Shown piece by piece: positions 1 to 8,557 of a DNA stretch of 15,628 nt; the stretch's first letter is position 1, and the number at the start of each line of letters is the position of its first letter. The notes under the pieces were generated by a model. The model was not told the origin of the DNA. It did no database searches and saw only the letters and a list, made by a program, of their open reading frames with translations. Source of the DNA: JABDJL01 sp047614505 (lineage in GTDB: Bacteria > Pseudomonadota > Gammaproteobacteria > Xanthomonadales > SZUA-36); the NCBI GenBank assembly GCA_047614505.1, contig JBLHGQ010000064.1, positions 1 to 15,628 on the forward strand. The letters are read 5' to 3'. The translations under genes and the position numbers were made by a program.

Positions 1-1
1 G

Positions 2-523
2 CGATTTAAAGTTGTCTGGACGCAAGAAAGAATCTATGTGCTTGGCGAGTTTGTTGACGATGTACTGATCGATACCCACCGCGATCCGCTGGTGCAGTAC
101 TGGGACGATGACTGTCTTGAGATATTTCTCGATGAGGATTTTTCAGGTGGCGACCACCAATACAACCACAATGCCTTTGCCTACCATGTTTCATTGGATA
201 ACCAGGCAATTGATATTGGCACCGATAAACTTCCACATTCCTACTCTCACCATGTGCAAAGCCGTTGGCAACAACAGGGAAACAATATTGTTTGGGAACT
301 CGCAATTGATATTTATACCGACAAATATCAGGATGGCGCTGACAACAATGTGCCCGTTACCCTGTCAGCCGGCAAATTAATGGGTCTTTTGATTGCCTAT
401 TGCGATAACGACGGCAGCCCATTGCGTGAAATCTTCATAGGCTCCGAATCCGCCCCCGGTGAAGAAAAAGATCGGGCGTGGAAAGATGCCGGTTTGTTTG
501 GCGCATTGACCCTGGTTGAATAA
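2..523 (+). CDS. CBM9-like carbohydrate-binding protein, C-terminal part (5' end outside window)
   Basis: The reading frame is open from base 2, so the true start lies upstream; the GTG at 38 is internal to the domain. The visible 173 residues resemble a family 9-like carbohydrate-binding (DOMON-type) domain: an opening strand with FKVVWTQERIYVLGEF, a DDCLEIFLDEDF stretch, and a closing block with REIFIGSESAPGEEKDRAWKDAG and FGALTLVE, which matches the usual end of such domains (GS..G..KDR.W.DA..FG...L). What precedes it (signal peptide, further modules or a catalytic domain) cannot be seen. The stop codon (521-523) is one base before the ATG of the LacI-family regulator, so the two are almost certainly co-transcribed and perhaps translationally coupled. 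Inferred role: binding a poly- or oligosaccharide at the cell surface or in the periplasm. The family call is moderately sure; ligand and cell location are unknown. Confidence 0.7.
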   Translation, partial: RFKVVWTQERIYVLGEFVDDVLIDTHRDPLVQYWDDDCLEIFLDEDFSGGDHQYNHNAFAYHVSLDNQAIDIGTDKLPHSYSHHVQSRWQQQGNNIVWELAIDIYTDKYQDGADNNVPVTLSAGKLMGLLIAYCDNDGSPLREIFIGSESAPGEEKDRAWKDAGLFGALTLVE

Positions 524-524
524 A

Positions 525-1577
525 ATGAAAAACTCAACATATATGCCTAAAGCAACCATAAACGATGTAGCCGAACTCGCTGGCGTTTCAATAAAGACTG
601 TGTCCCGGGTTGTAAACCTTGAACCGAATGTACGTGAGTCGACACGTGAAAAAGTCGAAAAAGCGGTTGCCAAGCTCAAATACCGCCCTAACCTGTCGGC
701 GCGTAATCTGGCCAGCCACCGATCCCACTTGATCGGTCTTTTATACGATGACCCGGCAGCCTATGAACTTCCCAGCGCAGGCTACATCATCAGGTTACAG
801 CAGGGCGTACTGAGTGCCTGTAAGGCGGTAAGGTATGACCTTTTGATTCACCCCTGCAACTTCCAGGATCAGGGCCTGGGTAATGAAATCGAAACAATGA
901 TTGAGCAGCGGCGCCCGGTAGGAGTCATTCTGGCTGCGCCTTTGTCAAATATGCCCAAGATCGTCCAGGCCATTGAGAAAACCGGAACCCCAATGGTGCA
1001 GCTGTCGCCCGGAAAGCACCAGAAAAAACACAGCACTGTGTCCACAAATGACAAGGAGATCAGTGCTGAAATGACCCGTTATCTGGCCTCGCTCGGACAT
1101 CAAAGAATTGCATTCATCAGCGGTGATCCCGAACATAGGGCCGTTGCCAATCGCATGCTTGGCTACCAGGATGGTTTGCGGGATGCTGGTCTTAGTTTCT
1201 CACAGCAATTGGTCATTGCAGGTGACAACTCAATCGGCTCGGGCGAGGTCGCGGCCAAACGATTACTTTCGTGGAAAAACCCGCCAACGGCCATTTTTGC
1301 AGCTAATGATGATATGGCTGTCGGTGTTTTGCTCGTTGCCAGTCGCCTTGGAGTAGATGTACCGGGAAAACTGTCAGTCGCTGGTTTTGACGACATTTCA
1401 CTTGCGCGACAGGTATCCCCAGCACTCACAACCATCAGGCAACCGCTGGTTAGAATGGCCGAATATGCTGCTCAAATGTTAATCAAGGGCGTCAACGGTA
1501 CACCCGGGTCCAGCAGTAGCGAAGTTATTCCAGCCGAATTGAAAATTCGCGATTCCACGGGGCCCGTGGGCAAATAA
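525..1577 (+). CDS. LacI-family transcriptional regulator
   Basis: A 350-residue protein of standard LacI/GalR length. The helix-turn-helix is at residues 12-31 (INDVAELAGVSIKTVSRVVN), followed by the hinge helix with SARNLAS, where L62 is the expected leucine lever that enters the operator minor groove. The rest is a periplasmic-binding-protein-like effector domain ending with the classic GFDDISLARQVSPALTTIRQP motif. The ATG at 525 was chosen because it directly follows the preceding stop; an in-frame TTG at 516 overlaps the upstream gene, and an ATG at 543 is also possible because family members often begin MxKxTIxDVA. No good Shine-Dalgarno sequence is visible for any of them. The likely operator is the central-CpG palindrome at 8571-8586 between the divergent catabolic genes, which would make this the local repressor of beta-glucoside use. 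The effector sugar is not deducible. The family call is very sure; the target is inferred from context. Confidence 0.93.
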   Translation: MKNSTYMPKATINDVAELAGVSIKTVSRVVNLEPNVRESTREKVEKAVAKLKYRPNLSARNLASHRSHLIGLLYDDPAAYELPSAGYIIRLQQGVLSACKAVRYDLLIHPCNFQDQGLGNEIETMIEQRRPVGVILAAPLSNMPKIVQAIEKTGTPMVQLSPGKHQKKHSTVSTNDKEISAEMTRYLASLGHQRIAFISGDPEHRAVANRMLGYQDGLRDAGLSFSQQLVIAGDNSIGSGEVAAKRLLSWKNPPTAIFAANDDMAVGVLLVASRLGVDVPGKLSVAGFDDISLARQVSPALTTIRQPLVRMAEYAAQMLIKGVNGTPGSSSSEVIPAELKIRDSTGPVGK

Positions 1578-1592
1578 GGGCGTTTTAAAGTT

Positions 1593-3419
1593 CTAGGACC
1601 GGTAGTTCAAACCAAATCCAAATCCAAATAAGGGGTCATAATCGGTATCGCCTATATTCTGTTGCTGGCCGATGTGTCTCGGCCAGGAAAATGTCAGGCG
1701 GCCCTGGAAATCTGAATCTCCAAATAACACATCTGCTATACCCTTTCCTTCAGAGCCTGGAAGCCAGGCAGCAACAAATGCCTGTGACTGTGCGAGTTCC
1801 GCATTCACTACCAATGGCCTGCCTGAAACGAGAATACATACAATTGGTATGCCCTTATTAGAAATGGCCGTGAGTGTATTCAAATCTTCCGGGTGTAATT
1901 TGGCCAGTTCAAGCGATGTGCCATAGGGCTCGAGCACATTCATGATGCCTTTAATCATCGAACCCGCCTCAACAATTACATCACCATTGGCGCGAATATC
2001 ACCCATACCTTCAGCGTAGGGATCTTCGCCAATTACCACTATCGCAACATCGTGTAGAGCGCTGTCCGCCGAACTACCGTCAATGCTTAATTCAGTGGAT
2101 GGCACAAGATCGGAAATCCCTTCCCATATCGAAGTGCCTCCTTCAATTGAAGAGTTGCCTATTGTTCCCTGCCATTCGACCGTAAAACCACCACATTGTG
2201 CACCACGATTGTCTGCATTGCGGCCGGCAACCAGTATGCGTGACTGTTTCGATAGTGGCAGAATTCCATCCTGGTTTTTGAGTAACACAAGAGATTTTCG
2301 AACCGCCTCTCGTGCAAGTTCACGATGCTGTTTGGATCCAAAACAAGCATCATTTGAACCGTGCCGCTTTGCTGGCCGGGCTTTGTCGAACAATCCGAAG
2401 TTGAACTTGACGGTTAATATCCGACGAACCGCATCGTCAATCCGCTCCATAGGTACAACACCGCTGGCTACATGATTTTTCAGATGCTCAATAAAGACTC
2501 GCCAATCAACCGAAACCATAAACATATCAACGCCCGCATTGACACTTAGTGGAATTGCTTCAAAAAAGTCCTCAGCCAGGTAGTTGACTCCATCCCAGTC
2601 AGAAATCACAAACCCATTGAATCCGAGCTCGTTTTTGAGTACTTCAGTAACCAGATGGAAATGTCCGTGGCATTTATCACTATTCCAGCTGTTGAAAGAC
2701 ACCATGATGGTCTGAACGCCTGCCGCAATTGCAGGCAAATAGGGAGCAATGTGCAGGCGCTGTAGTTCTTCGAAAGGTATACGTGTTTCACCCTGATCTA
2801 TGCCATTTAAAGTGCCGCCATCACCGACCCAATGTTTGGCGCAGGCAATTACACCATCACTACCAAGATCTCCTTGCAGGCCGTTGACAAAGTGCTCCGC
2901 ATAGCGACTGACAATCGCAGGGTCCTCAGAGTAACTCTCGTAGGTACGCCCCCATTGGTCATTACGGGCTACCGCCAGGGTTGGAGCAAATGTCCAATCG
3001 ACTCCCGTAGCCAAAATTTCTTTGGCGGTAGCGGCAGCAATACGCTCAATCAGCTCAGGCTCATCACTGGCACCAAGGCCAATATTGTGCGGAAATACCG
3101 TTGCCCCGAGCACATTGGCGTGACCATGAATGGCATCCACCCCATATAGCAATGGAATTGCCAGATGTTCGTCATCAGCCTCCATGGAGGCCATCCAGTA
3201 AGCGTCGTTCATTTCAACCCAGTCGGATGGCCTGTTGTCACCCGGACAGGAGCCACCGCCGCTCAACACCGAGCCAATGTGATATTCGCGCACTTGAGTT
3301 GGCGTGATCGCCATGCGCTCGGGCTGTGTCATCTGGCCAATTTTCTGATCCAGGCTCATAGTTGACAGTAACGCTTCAACTTTCTCAGCGACGTTTTTAT
3401 TATTGGATTTTCGAATCAT
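1593..3419 (-). CDS. Family 3 glycoside hydrolase, ExoI-like exo-1,3/1,4-beta-glucosidase, probably cytoplasmic
   Basis: A 608-residue GH3 enzyme that should release glucose from the non-reducing ends of beta-glucans or cello/laminari-oligosaccharides. The N-terminal TIM-barrel part shows DAIHGHANV, the DQWGRTYESYSEDP motif, KHWVGDGGT, and the nucleophile motif VISDWDG with D274. The second, alpha/beta domain has GGFTVEWQG and GEDPYAEGMGD, where E470 aligns with the acid/base Glu of the barley ExoI type. It has no signal peptide (starts MIRKSNNKN) and no C-terminal extra domain, unlike many secreted bacterial relatives of about 800 residues, so it probably acts in the cytoplasm. It is the last gene of the minus-strand operon; its ATG lies 3 nt after the stop of the lipoprotein hydrolase, which suggests translational coupling. 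It ends 15 bp from the convergent LacI gene. The family is sure; linkage preference is not. Confidence 0.92.
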   Translation of the reverse strand: MIRKSNNKNVAEKVEALLSTMSLDQKIGQMTQPERMAITPTQVREYHIGSVLSGGGSCPGDNRPSDWVEMNDAYWMASMEADDEHLAIPLLYGVDAIHGHANVLGATVFPHNIGLGASDEPELIERIAAATAKEILATGVDWTFAPTLAVARNDQWGRTYESYSEDPAIVSRYAEHFVNGLQGDLGSDGVIACAKHWVGDGGTLNGIDQGETRIPFEELQRLHIAPYLPAIAAGVQTIMVSFNSWNSDKCHGHFHLVTEVLKNELGFNGFVISDWDGVNYLAEDFFEAIPLSVNAGVDMFMVSVDWRVFIEHLKNHVASGVVPMERIDDAVRRILTVKFNFGLFDKARPAKRHGSNDACFGSKQHRELAREAVRKSLVLLKNQDGILPLSKQSRILVAGRNADNRGAQCGGFTVEWQGTIGNSSIEGGTSIWEGISDLVPSTELSIDGSSADSALHDVAIVVIGEDPYAEGMGDIRANGDVIVEAGSMIKGIMNVLEPYGTSLELAKLHPEDLNTLTAISNKGIPIVCILVSGRPLVVNAELAQSQAFVAAWLPGSEGKGIADVLFGDSDFQGRLTFSWPRHIGQQQNIGDTDYDPLFGFGFGLNYRS

Positions 3420-3422
3420 TAG

Positions 3423-4715
3423 TTATTGTTCTTTAACAAGAAAAGGAATGTTGGCGTGTGCCGCATGATTGTTTCCGTCATAGGCATACACAAATAGGCG
3501 GTAAGGACCGGGTTGATCTGACGTCGTTATATGAGTGCTGGTACTTCCCTGGTCGCCGATCAAGCCATCGATGTTGTTTATGTTTGCTTCGAAATCGCCG
3601 GCCTGTTTCCGGTCGTTACTTTCAGGCTTAATTTCCCAGTGGTAACTGAGCTCGTCTCCATCAGGATCAGCTGCTTCAACCGTCGCCCCATAGGTTTGAC
3701 CTGGCGTCAATTCAATATTTTGATCTGCGCTCTTACCGTCAAGCTGAAGTGAAGTCAAAGCAGGAGATCGGTTGGCCGGCCATTCGCCATTCCAGTGCCA
3801 ATGCATGGCATCGACCGATTCAGTTTCCTCTCCTGATTCGGTAAACAGTCCAAACCAGGTGGATGTTGTTTCCTGCTTCTGTCCCCACAAAAACGCATAG
3901 GTTCCTATCACTTTATTTCCAAGTGGTTCGATGAATTTACCCGGACTTTCCAGGTAGACCCTGGCCTTTTCGCTGCTGTTCATTTCTATGGGCGCACCCC
4001 AGGATGTTGCATCCACCTCCCAGTGGCCAATAGCACCCCATTCGGTAATCCAGACAGGGCGACTTAAGTCCGCTTCCTGAACGAAATCCGGCAAATATTT
4101 GAGCCCTTCATAAACCTGAAAACTGATAATGTCCAAATCGGGCGCGCGAGTATCAAGATCAAACACCACGTTTTCACCAAAACCCGCCACCGTTGTCGTA
4201 GTTGGATGATTGGGATCAAGTTCATGGATCATTTTCGAAATATCGTTCACCGCGTCATAGACTTTCGAGTTGCTATAGTTCCAATTCAACTCATTGCCAA
4301 TGATCCATGCCAGTAACGCCGGGTGATCGCGATACTTCAGTACATCCAGACGCAGACGTTCGAGTTGATCAACTATCGCTTTGTCGTCGTCATAATCGAA
4401 CCCTTGCCGTTCCGATTTCACTCCCAGGCATAGAGCAACCGTCACACCACTGGCCAGTGCCGCATCCAGTACTTGTTGCGCATTTTCGGTACCCCAATTA
4501 CGAATCGAATTGCCGCCATGCGCTGCAAATGAAATAATATCCCCATCACCCATGCCAGCGCCCTTGATCAAATAGGGTTCGCCCCCGCGCAGTAATTGAT
4601 AACCGGATCCGGACGGAACAATTTCGACCTTAATGGGGCCAGAAACATCGGATGCATTCACAGCACAGCCCCCAAGAAAAATTCCTGTTAGCAACAACAT
4701 GCGAAGGTAATTCAT
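3423..4715 (-). CDS. Outer-membrane lipoprotein glycoside hydrolase, clan GH-A TIM barrel with C-terminal Ig/PKD-like domain
   Basis: A 430-residue protein with a lipoprotein signal peptide: hydrophobic LLLTGIFLGG then the lipobox Cys C17. Residue 18 is Ala, not Asp, so outer-membrane sorting is expected. Residues about 35-320 look like a GH2/GH5-type (beta/alpha)8 barrel. Visible catalytic motifs are WIIGNELNWN, with E142 as likely acid/base, and WITEWGAIG, with E225 as likely nucleophile, about 80 residues apart as usual in clan GH-A. Residues about 325-430 form an Ig/PKD/cadherin-like module containing ADPDGDELSYHWEI. The exact family cannot be fixed by eye; such proteins are often labelled glycoside hydrolase family 2 TIM barrel. 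Setting between two GH3 glucosidases and sugar importers suggests a beta-glucanase or beta-glycosidase trimming oligosaccharides at the outer membrane. Its ATG follows the sugar-porter stop after one base, so translation is probably coupled. Confidence 0.8.
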   Translation of the reverse strand: MNYLRMLLLTGIFLGGCAVNASDVSGPIKVEIVPSGSGYQLLRGGEPYLIKGAGMGDGDIISFAAHGGNSIRNWGTENAQQVLDAALASGVTVALCLGVKSERQGFDYDDDKAIVDQLERLRLDVLKYRDHPALLAWIIGNELNWNYSNSKVYDAVNDISKMIHELDPNHPTTTTVAGFGENVVFDLDTRAPDLDIISFQVYEGLKYLPDFVQEADLSRPVWITEWGAIGHWEVDATSWGAPIEMNSSEKARVYLESPGKFIEPLGNKVIGTYAFLWGQKQETTSTWFGLFTESGEETESVDAMHWHWNGEWPANRSPALTSLQLDGKSADQNIELTPGQTYGATVEAADPDGDELSYHWEIKPESNDRKQAGDFEANINNIDGLIGDQGSTSTHITTSDQPGPYRLFVYAYDGNNHAAHANIPFLVKEQ

Positions 4716-4716
4716 G

Positions 4717-6285
4717 TCATGCCCTCACAAGTTTAAGTTCGAGCGATTCAAGCGACTGACCCTTGGTTTCCGGCAGTATTTTCATCACAAAGATCAGGCC
4801 GGCAACCGCAAACAAACCATAAATCAGGAACGTCGTGGCATTACCGAAGTTTGCCAGTTCCCATGGAAACAAAAATGTGACCAGAAACGCTACTGCAGAA
4901 TTGATAAGCCCGACAAATGAAATCGCTATACCTCGAATTCGATTGGGGAACAGTTCTGAGAACAATACCCACATGACCGGCCCGATCGAAATGGCAAAAC
5001 TTGCCACAAACCCCAGTATCGCGAACAGAATCAGCATGGGTTGCAAACTGATCGCTCCACTGACCAGCGGCGACTCATACTTTTTGTAATTGGTCTCGCC
5101 AATGGCGCCAGTCACTGCCTTGCGAAAATCGATATCGCTATCAAAAGCCGTGTCTATTACTACTGAAATCTCAGTGCGATCAATTTCTGCCGGCAGATTG
5201 TCAATTGCATGCTGATCAAGCGTGTAAGTCGCGGAGCCAAATCCATATGCCAGGGTCAACATACATACGGCAATGCCCGACATACCGAAGCCCAGCAGCG
5301 GTCTACGGCCGACTTTGTCGATCAGCAACATTGCGGCAATGGTAAAGACCACATTGACCAGGCCGACCAATATTGCTTGCATGAATGAGGCATTGGTACC
5401 AATTCCGGACTGCTCAAATATCATTGGTGAATAGAAAAACACTGAATTGATGCCGGTAATCTGCTGCAAAATACCAACAGCAACGCCTATTGTCAGTACC
5501 AGCTTCATAGAAGGATGGAATAAGGCTCGAAGTGACACACGCTCTTGCCCTGCATCAGCCACGATACTTTGCTTTATGGTTTGCAATTCGGAAGCTGCCA
5601 GTTCTTCGCCGTTGAATCTTTCAAGAACAATGCGCGCCTCATCTTCTTTGCCCTGCATCACGAGCCAACGCGGGCTCTCAGGTACCATCATGAGTGCGAA
5701 GAAATATACAACCGCTGGCAACGCTTCGATGCCGAGCATCCAACGCCAGTTCCATTCAGCCAGCCTGAGCGTTTCACTCAAGGCAGAGTCTGACTGCCCT
5801 AGCGTCAGGATCAGGTAGTTACTGAAAAATGCGACTGAAATACCAATGACAATATTAAATTGGTTGAACGAAACCATTCGGCCCCGCAAACGAGGCGGCG
5901 ACATCTCAGCTATATACATGGGTGCGATGATCAGGGCGGCGCCTACTCCGAGCCCGCCAATCATTCTGGCAACTACCAACAACTGAAAGCTTGGTGCCAG
6001 TGCCGAGGCAATGGCCGATATAGCAAATAACAAAGCCGCGACCTGTAACACTGGTTTCCTGCCGGTCCGATCACTGATCGGGCCCGATATCATCATTGCA
6101 AAGGTTGCGGCCAGAGCCAATGAGGACACCGACCAGCCCAGCTCAATTTTGCTCAGCGCAAACTCAACTTCAATAAAGCCAACGACCCCGGATATGACCG
6201 ACGCGTCGAAGCCCATCAGGAAACCTCCCAGCGCGACAATTAGTGCGACTGTCATCATGATTCGGGTATTTTGTTGCACGGGCAA
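4717..6285 (-). CDS. MFS sugar porter family transporter
   Basis: A 522-residue inner-membrane protein of the sugar porter family (XylE/GLUT type), predicted to move a monosaccharide or small oligosaccharide into the cytoplasm, usually with protons. Visible signatures are GGFLMGFDASVISG in TM1, SDRTGRKPVL, the RMIGGLGVGA stretch followed by PMYIAEMSPPRLRGRM, PESPRWL after TM6, QQITGINSVFFYSP in TM7, DKVGRRPLLG, and PETKGQSLE after TM12. Between TM9 and TM10 there is a hydrophilic insert of about 62 residues (353-414), longer than in XylE-like relatives and expected on the periplasmic side. The frame opens with TTG at 6285, 8 nt after the bglX stop; GTG at 6279 and ATG at 6258 are alternative starts, and none has a strong Shine-Dalgarno sequence. 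It is second in the operon. The family is very sure; the substrate is not known. Confidence 0.92.
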   Translation of the reverse strand: MPVQQNTRIMMTVALIVALGGFLMGFDASVISGVVGFIEVEFALSKIELGWSVSSLALAATFAMMISGPISDRTGRKPVLQVAALLFAISAIASALAPSFQLLVVARMIGGLGVGAALIIAPMYIAEMSPPRLRGRMVSFNQFNIVIGISVAFFSNYLILTLGQSDSALSETLRLAEWNWRWMLGIEALPAVVYFFALMMVPESPRWLVMQGKEDEARIVLERFNGEELAASELQTIKQSIVADAGQERVSLRALFHPSMKLVLTIGVAVGILQQITGINSVFFYSPMIFEQSGIGTNASFMQAILVGLVNVVFTIAAMLLIDKVGRRPLLGFGMSGIAVCMLTLAYGFGSATYTLDQHAIDNLPAEIDRTEISVVIDTAFDSDIDFRKAVTGAIGETNYKKYESPLVSGAISLQPMLILFAILGFVASFAISIGPVMWVLFSELFPNRIRGIAISFVGLINSAVAFLVTFLFPWELANFGNATTFLIYGLFAVAGLIFVMKILPETKGQSLESLELKLVRA

Positions 6286-6293
6286 GATTCGAC

Positions 6294-8516
6294 TCAGTGC
6301 TCAGCTACAATTGAGAATTCAGATCTTAATTTCGTTTCCGAACTACCACCGATCCACAGATGAAAATCACCCGCTTCGATTATTTGCTGTTGATTACGCC
6401 CGTAAAAAGCAAGCTCGTTGGTATGTAATTCGAATTCGACAGTAATAGTTTCACCCGGTGATACTTTGACCCGCTTGAAGCCCTTCAACTCCCTGACTGG
6501 TCGGGTTACATTGCCCACGAGGTCACGAACGTATAACTGCACAACTTCTTCGGCGCTGACATCGCCGGTGTTTGTCACATCGGCACTTACTGTCAGACTT
6601 TCCCCCTTTCGAATCTCAGAGGTACTGCTGCGAATGTTCGAGTAAGAAAATTCGGCATAACTCAAACCGTGGCCAAAAGCGAACAAAGGTCTGAAATCAA
6701 CGTCAAGATGAAATGCGGTCATTCCCAGCGAAGTCTGAGGTGCGCGAGCATCAATATCATCAATGAAGACCGTAGAGTCAGTTGATGGGGGCTTACCGGT
6801 GTTTTTCTGATTGTAGTAAATAGGGATTTGGCCAACGATACGAGGGAAGCTGACGGGTAATTTGCCTGATGGCGATTCAATGCCAAATAGAAGCTCAGCT
6901 ATCGCAGGCCCCGCCATGGTTCCCGGATGCCAGGCAAAGAGAATCGCATCTACTTTGTCAACAATATTGGTCAGGGTGAGCGGGCGTCCAGCCATGATAA
7001 CGGCTACAACGGGTTTACCTGCTTCACGTATTTTCGCGACCAGCTCTGCCTGAGCGCCAGGAAGGTCTATATCGGCGCGCGAATGTGCTTCGCCAGACAA
7101 AATTGCTTCCTCGCCGAGGAAAAGAACGACAGCATCAGATTCACCTGCAAGCTCAACAGCTGATTCAAATTCCAATGTATCCCTGCTGCGGGATGTTTCC
7201 AGGGTGCGCAAGTATCGAATATCCACATCATCGCCAGCAAAATCACGAATCGCTTCAAGCCCGGTAATACTGAGTTCAGGGTCGCCGTCAAAAACCCAGG
7301 TTCCCAGTTGCTGGTGGGGTGCATCAGCCAAGGGACCGATAACTGCAATTGTCTTCAAGCCATCACGTGATAGCGGCAAAGTACGATGCTCATTCTTGAG
7401 CATGACGATGCTTTGTTGCGCGATTTTATTGGCGGTTGCAATTGCTTGCTCGCTCGCGATGGGCGGCAGCTTGTTTGAATTGGTATAGGGATTTTCGAAT
7501 AGGCCAAGGCGAAATTTGGTGCGCAAAATATTCGCCACAGCGGAATCGATGGATTCCGCATTCACCTGACCTTCTTCGACAAGATGCGCAAGATGATTAC
7601 GGTAGGCATCGCCCGCCATTTCCATATCAACACCTGCGGTTGCCGCTTCATAAGCAGAATCTTTGTCGTTTGCAGTTAAACCGTGAATGGACAGTTGGCG
7701 AATTGAATCCCAGTCGCTCACGACCAGGCCATCAAAGCTCCATTCTTCCCGCAAAATTTGGCGCAGAAGGAATTCATTACCCGTTGCAGGCACGCCATTG
7801 AGGTCACTGAAAGAGGTCATGATCGTCGCCACACCGGCATCAACTGCCGCTTCAAACGGTTGCAGGTAGACATTACGCAATTCATTTTCCGGAATATTCG
7901 TCGTAGCGTAATCACGGCCGCTTTCGGCTGCGCCATAACCTGCAAAGTGTTTGGCACAAGCTGCAATTGAACCAACGCTGGCAAGATCTTCGCCCTGAAA
8001 ACCCTCCACCATTGCGGCGCCGAGTTTACTTGCCAGGAACGGGTCCTCGCCTAAACTCTCAGCAATACGACCCCATCGAGGATCGCGTGAAATATCAAGC
8101 ATTGGGGCAAACGTCCAGTTAACGCCTGTGGTAGCCGCTTCTTGGGCAGCAATTCGGGCGCTTTGGCGCACTAGCTCTGGATTCCAGGAAGCAGCCTGTC
8201 CCAGTGGAATCGGCATTACTGTTTTGAAACCGTGAATTACGTCACGACCGACAAGCAGCGGTATGCCAAGACGACTTTCCTCGACCGCGATCCGCTGTAA
8301 CTCATTAACGATGGTGACATCCACCTGGTTAAGTACGGATCCGATAAGGCCAGAGCGCAAATCTTCCTGCAAATAATCCAGAACATTGCCATCACTTGCA
8401 TTGACCTGATTCATCTGGCCAATTTTTTCAAGCAGTGTCATTTGCTGGATCAATTCCTCGACCCTGCTCTCGACACGCCCGGTGTACTGCAAAGTATTTG
8501 CGTTGGATGAATTCAT
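6294..8516 (-). CDS. bglX: Family 3 glycoside hydrolase, BglX-like beta-glucosidase, probably cytoplasmic
   Basis: A 740-residue GH3 enzyme hydrolysing terminal beta-glucosyl residues, for example of laminaribiose, cellobiose or gentiobiose. Domain order: TIM barrel (about 15-330) with GRDVIHGF, DPRWGRIAESLGEDP and KHFAGYGAAESGRDY, and the nucleophile motif VVSDWDS (D268); an alpha/beta sandwich with GEAHSRADIDLPGAQ, where E476 is the expected acid/base; and a C-terminal fibronectin-III-like domain with VTNTGDVSAEEVVQLYVRD and RELKGFKRV. The ATG at 8516 was chosen over an in-frame TTG at 8567, because the latter would overlap the proposed minus-strand -10 and leave no room for an RBS. From ATG the protein starts MNSSNANT with no signal peptide, unlike periplasmic E. 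coli BglX, so cytoplasmic action is inferred. It is the first gene of the four-gene minus-strand operon, divergent from the GPH transporter. A perfect 12-bp palindrome covers its start codon. Confidence 0.93.
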   Translation of the reverse strand: MNSSNANTLQYTGRVESRVEELIQQMTLLEKIGQMNQVNASDGNVLDYLQEDLRSGLIGSVLNQVDVTIVNELQRIAVEESRLGIPLLVGRDVIHGFKTVMPIPLGQAASWNPELVRQSARIAAQEAATTGVNWTFAPMLDISRDPRWGRIAESLGEDPFLASKLGAAMVEGFQGEDLASVGSIAACAKHFAGYGAAESGRDYATTNIPENELRNVYLQPFEAAVDAGVATIMTSFSDLNGVPATGNEFLLRQILREEWSFDGLVVSDWDSIRQLSIHGLTANDKDSAYEAATAGVDMEMAGDAYRNHLAHLVEEGQVNAESIDSAVANILRTKFRLGLFENPYTNSNKLPPIASEQAIATANKIAQQSIVMLKNEHRTLPLSRDGLKTIAVIGPLADAPHQQLGTWVFDGDPELSITGLEAIRDFAGDDVDIRYLRTLETSRSRDTLEFESAVELAGESDAVVLFLGEEAILSGEAHSRADIDLPGAQAELVAKIREAGKPVVAVIMAGRPLTLTNIVDKVDAILFAWHPGTMAGPAIAELLFGIESPSGKLPVSFPRIVGQIPIYYNQKNTGKPPSTDSTVFIDDIDARAPQTSLGMTAFHLDVDFRPLFAFGHGLSYAEFSYSNIRSSTSEIRKGESLTVSADVTNTGDVSAEEVVQLYVRDLVGNVTRPVRELKGFKRVKVSPGETITVEFELHTNELAFYGRNQQQIIEAGDFHLWIGGSSETKLRSEFSIVAEH

Positions 8517-8521
8517 GAATT
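8510..8521. repeat. 12-bp perfect palindrome over the bglX start codon
   Basis: AATTCATGAATT reads the same on both strands and contains the bglX start codon (8516-8514, minus strand) in its centre. It could be chance in an AT-rich stretch, a weak mRNA hairpin, or a minor protein-binding site. No function is claimed. Confidence 0.4.
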
Positions 8522-8557
8522 GATCAACTAAGGGCAACCTGAGAATAATAGTGAGCG

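Noticed and set aside
516..524. TTG as start of the LacI-family regulator
   Set aside because: It overlaps the upstream gene and adds three residues not typical of the family; ATG at 525 (or 543) is more credible.
2083..2475. 130-codon plus-strand frame opposite the ExoI-like gene
   Set aside because: It lies fully antisense to a clear GH3 gene, has no recognisable protein motifs and no ribosome binding site; a shadow frame.
6011..6445. 144-codon plus-strand frame spanning the junction of the sugar porter and bglX
   Set aside because: Antisense to two well-supported genes and of unnatural Ser/Ile-rich composition; not a gene.
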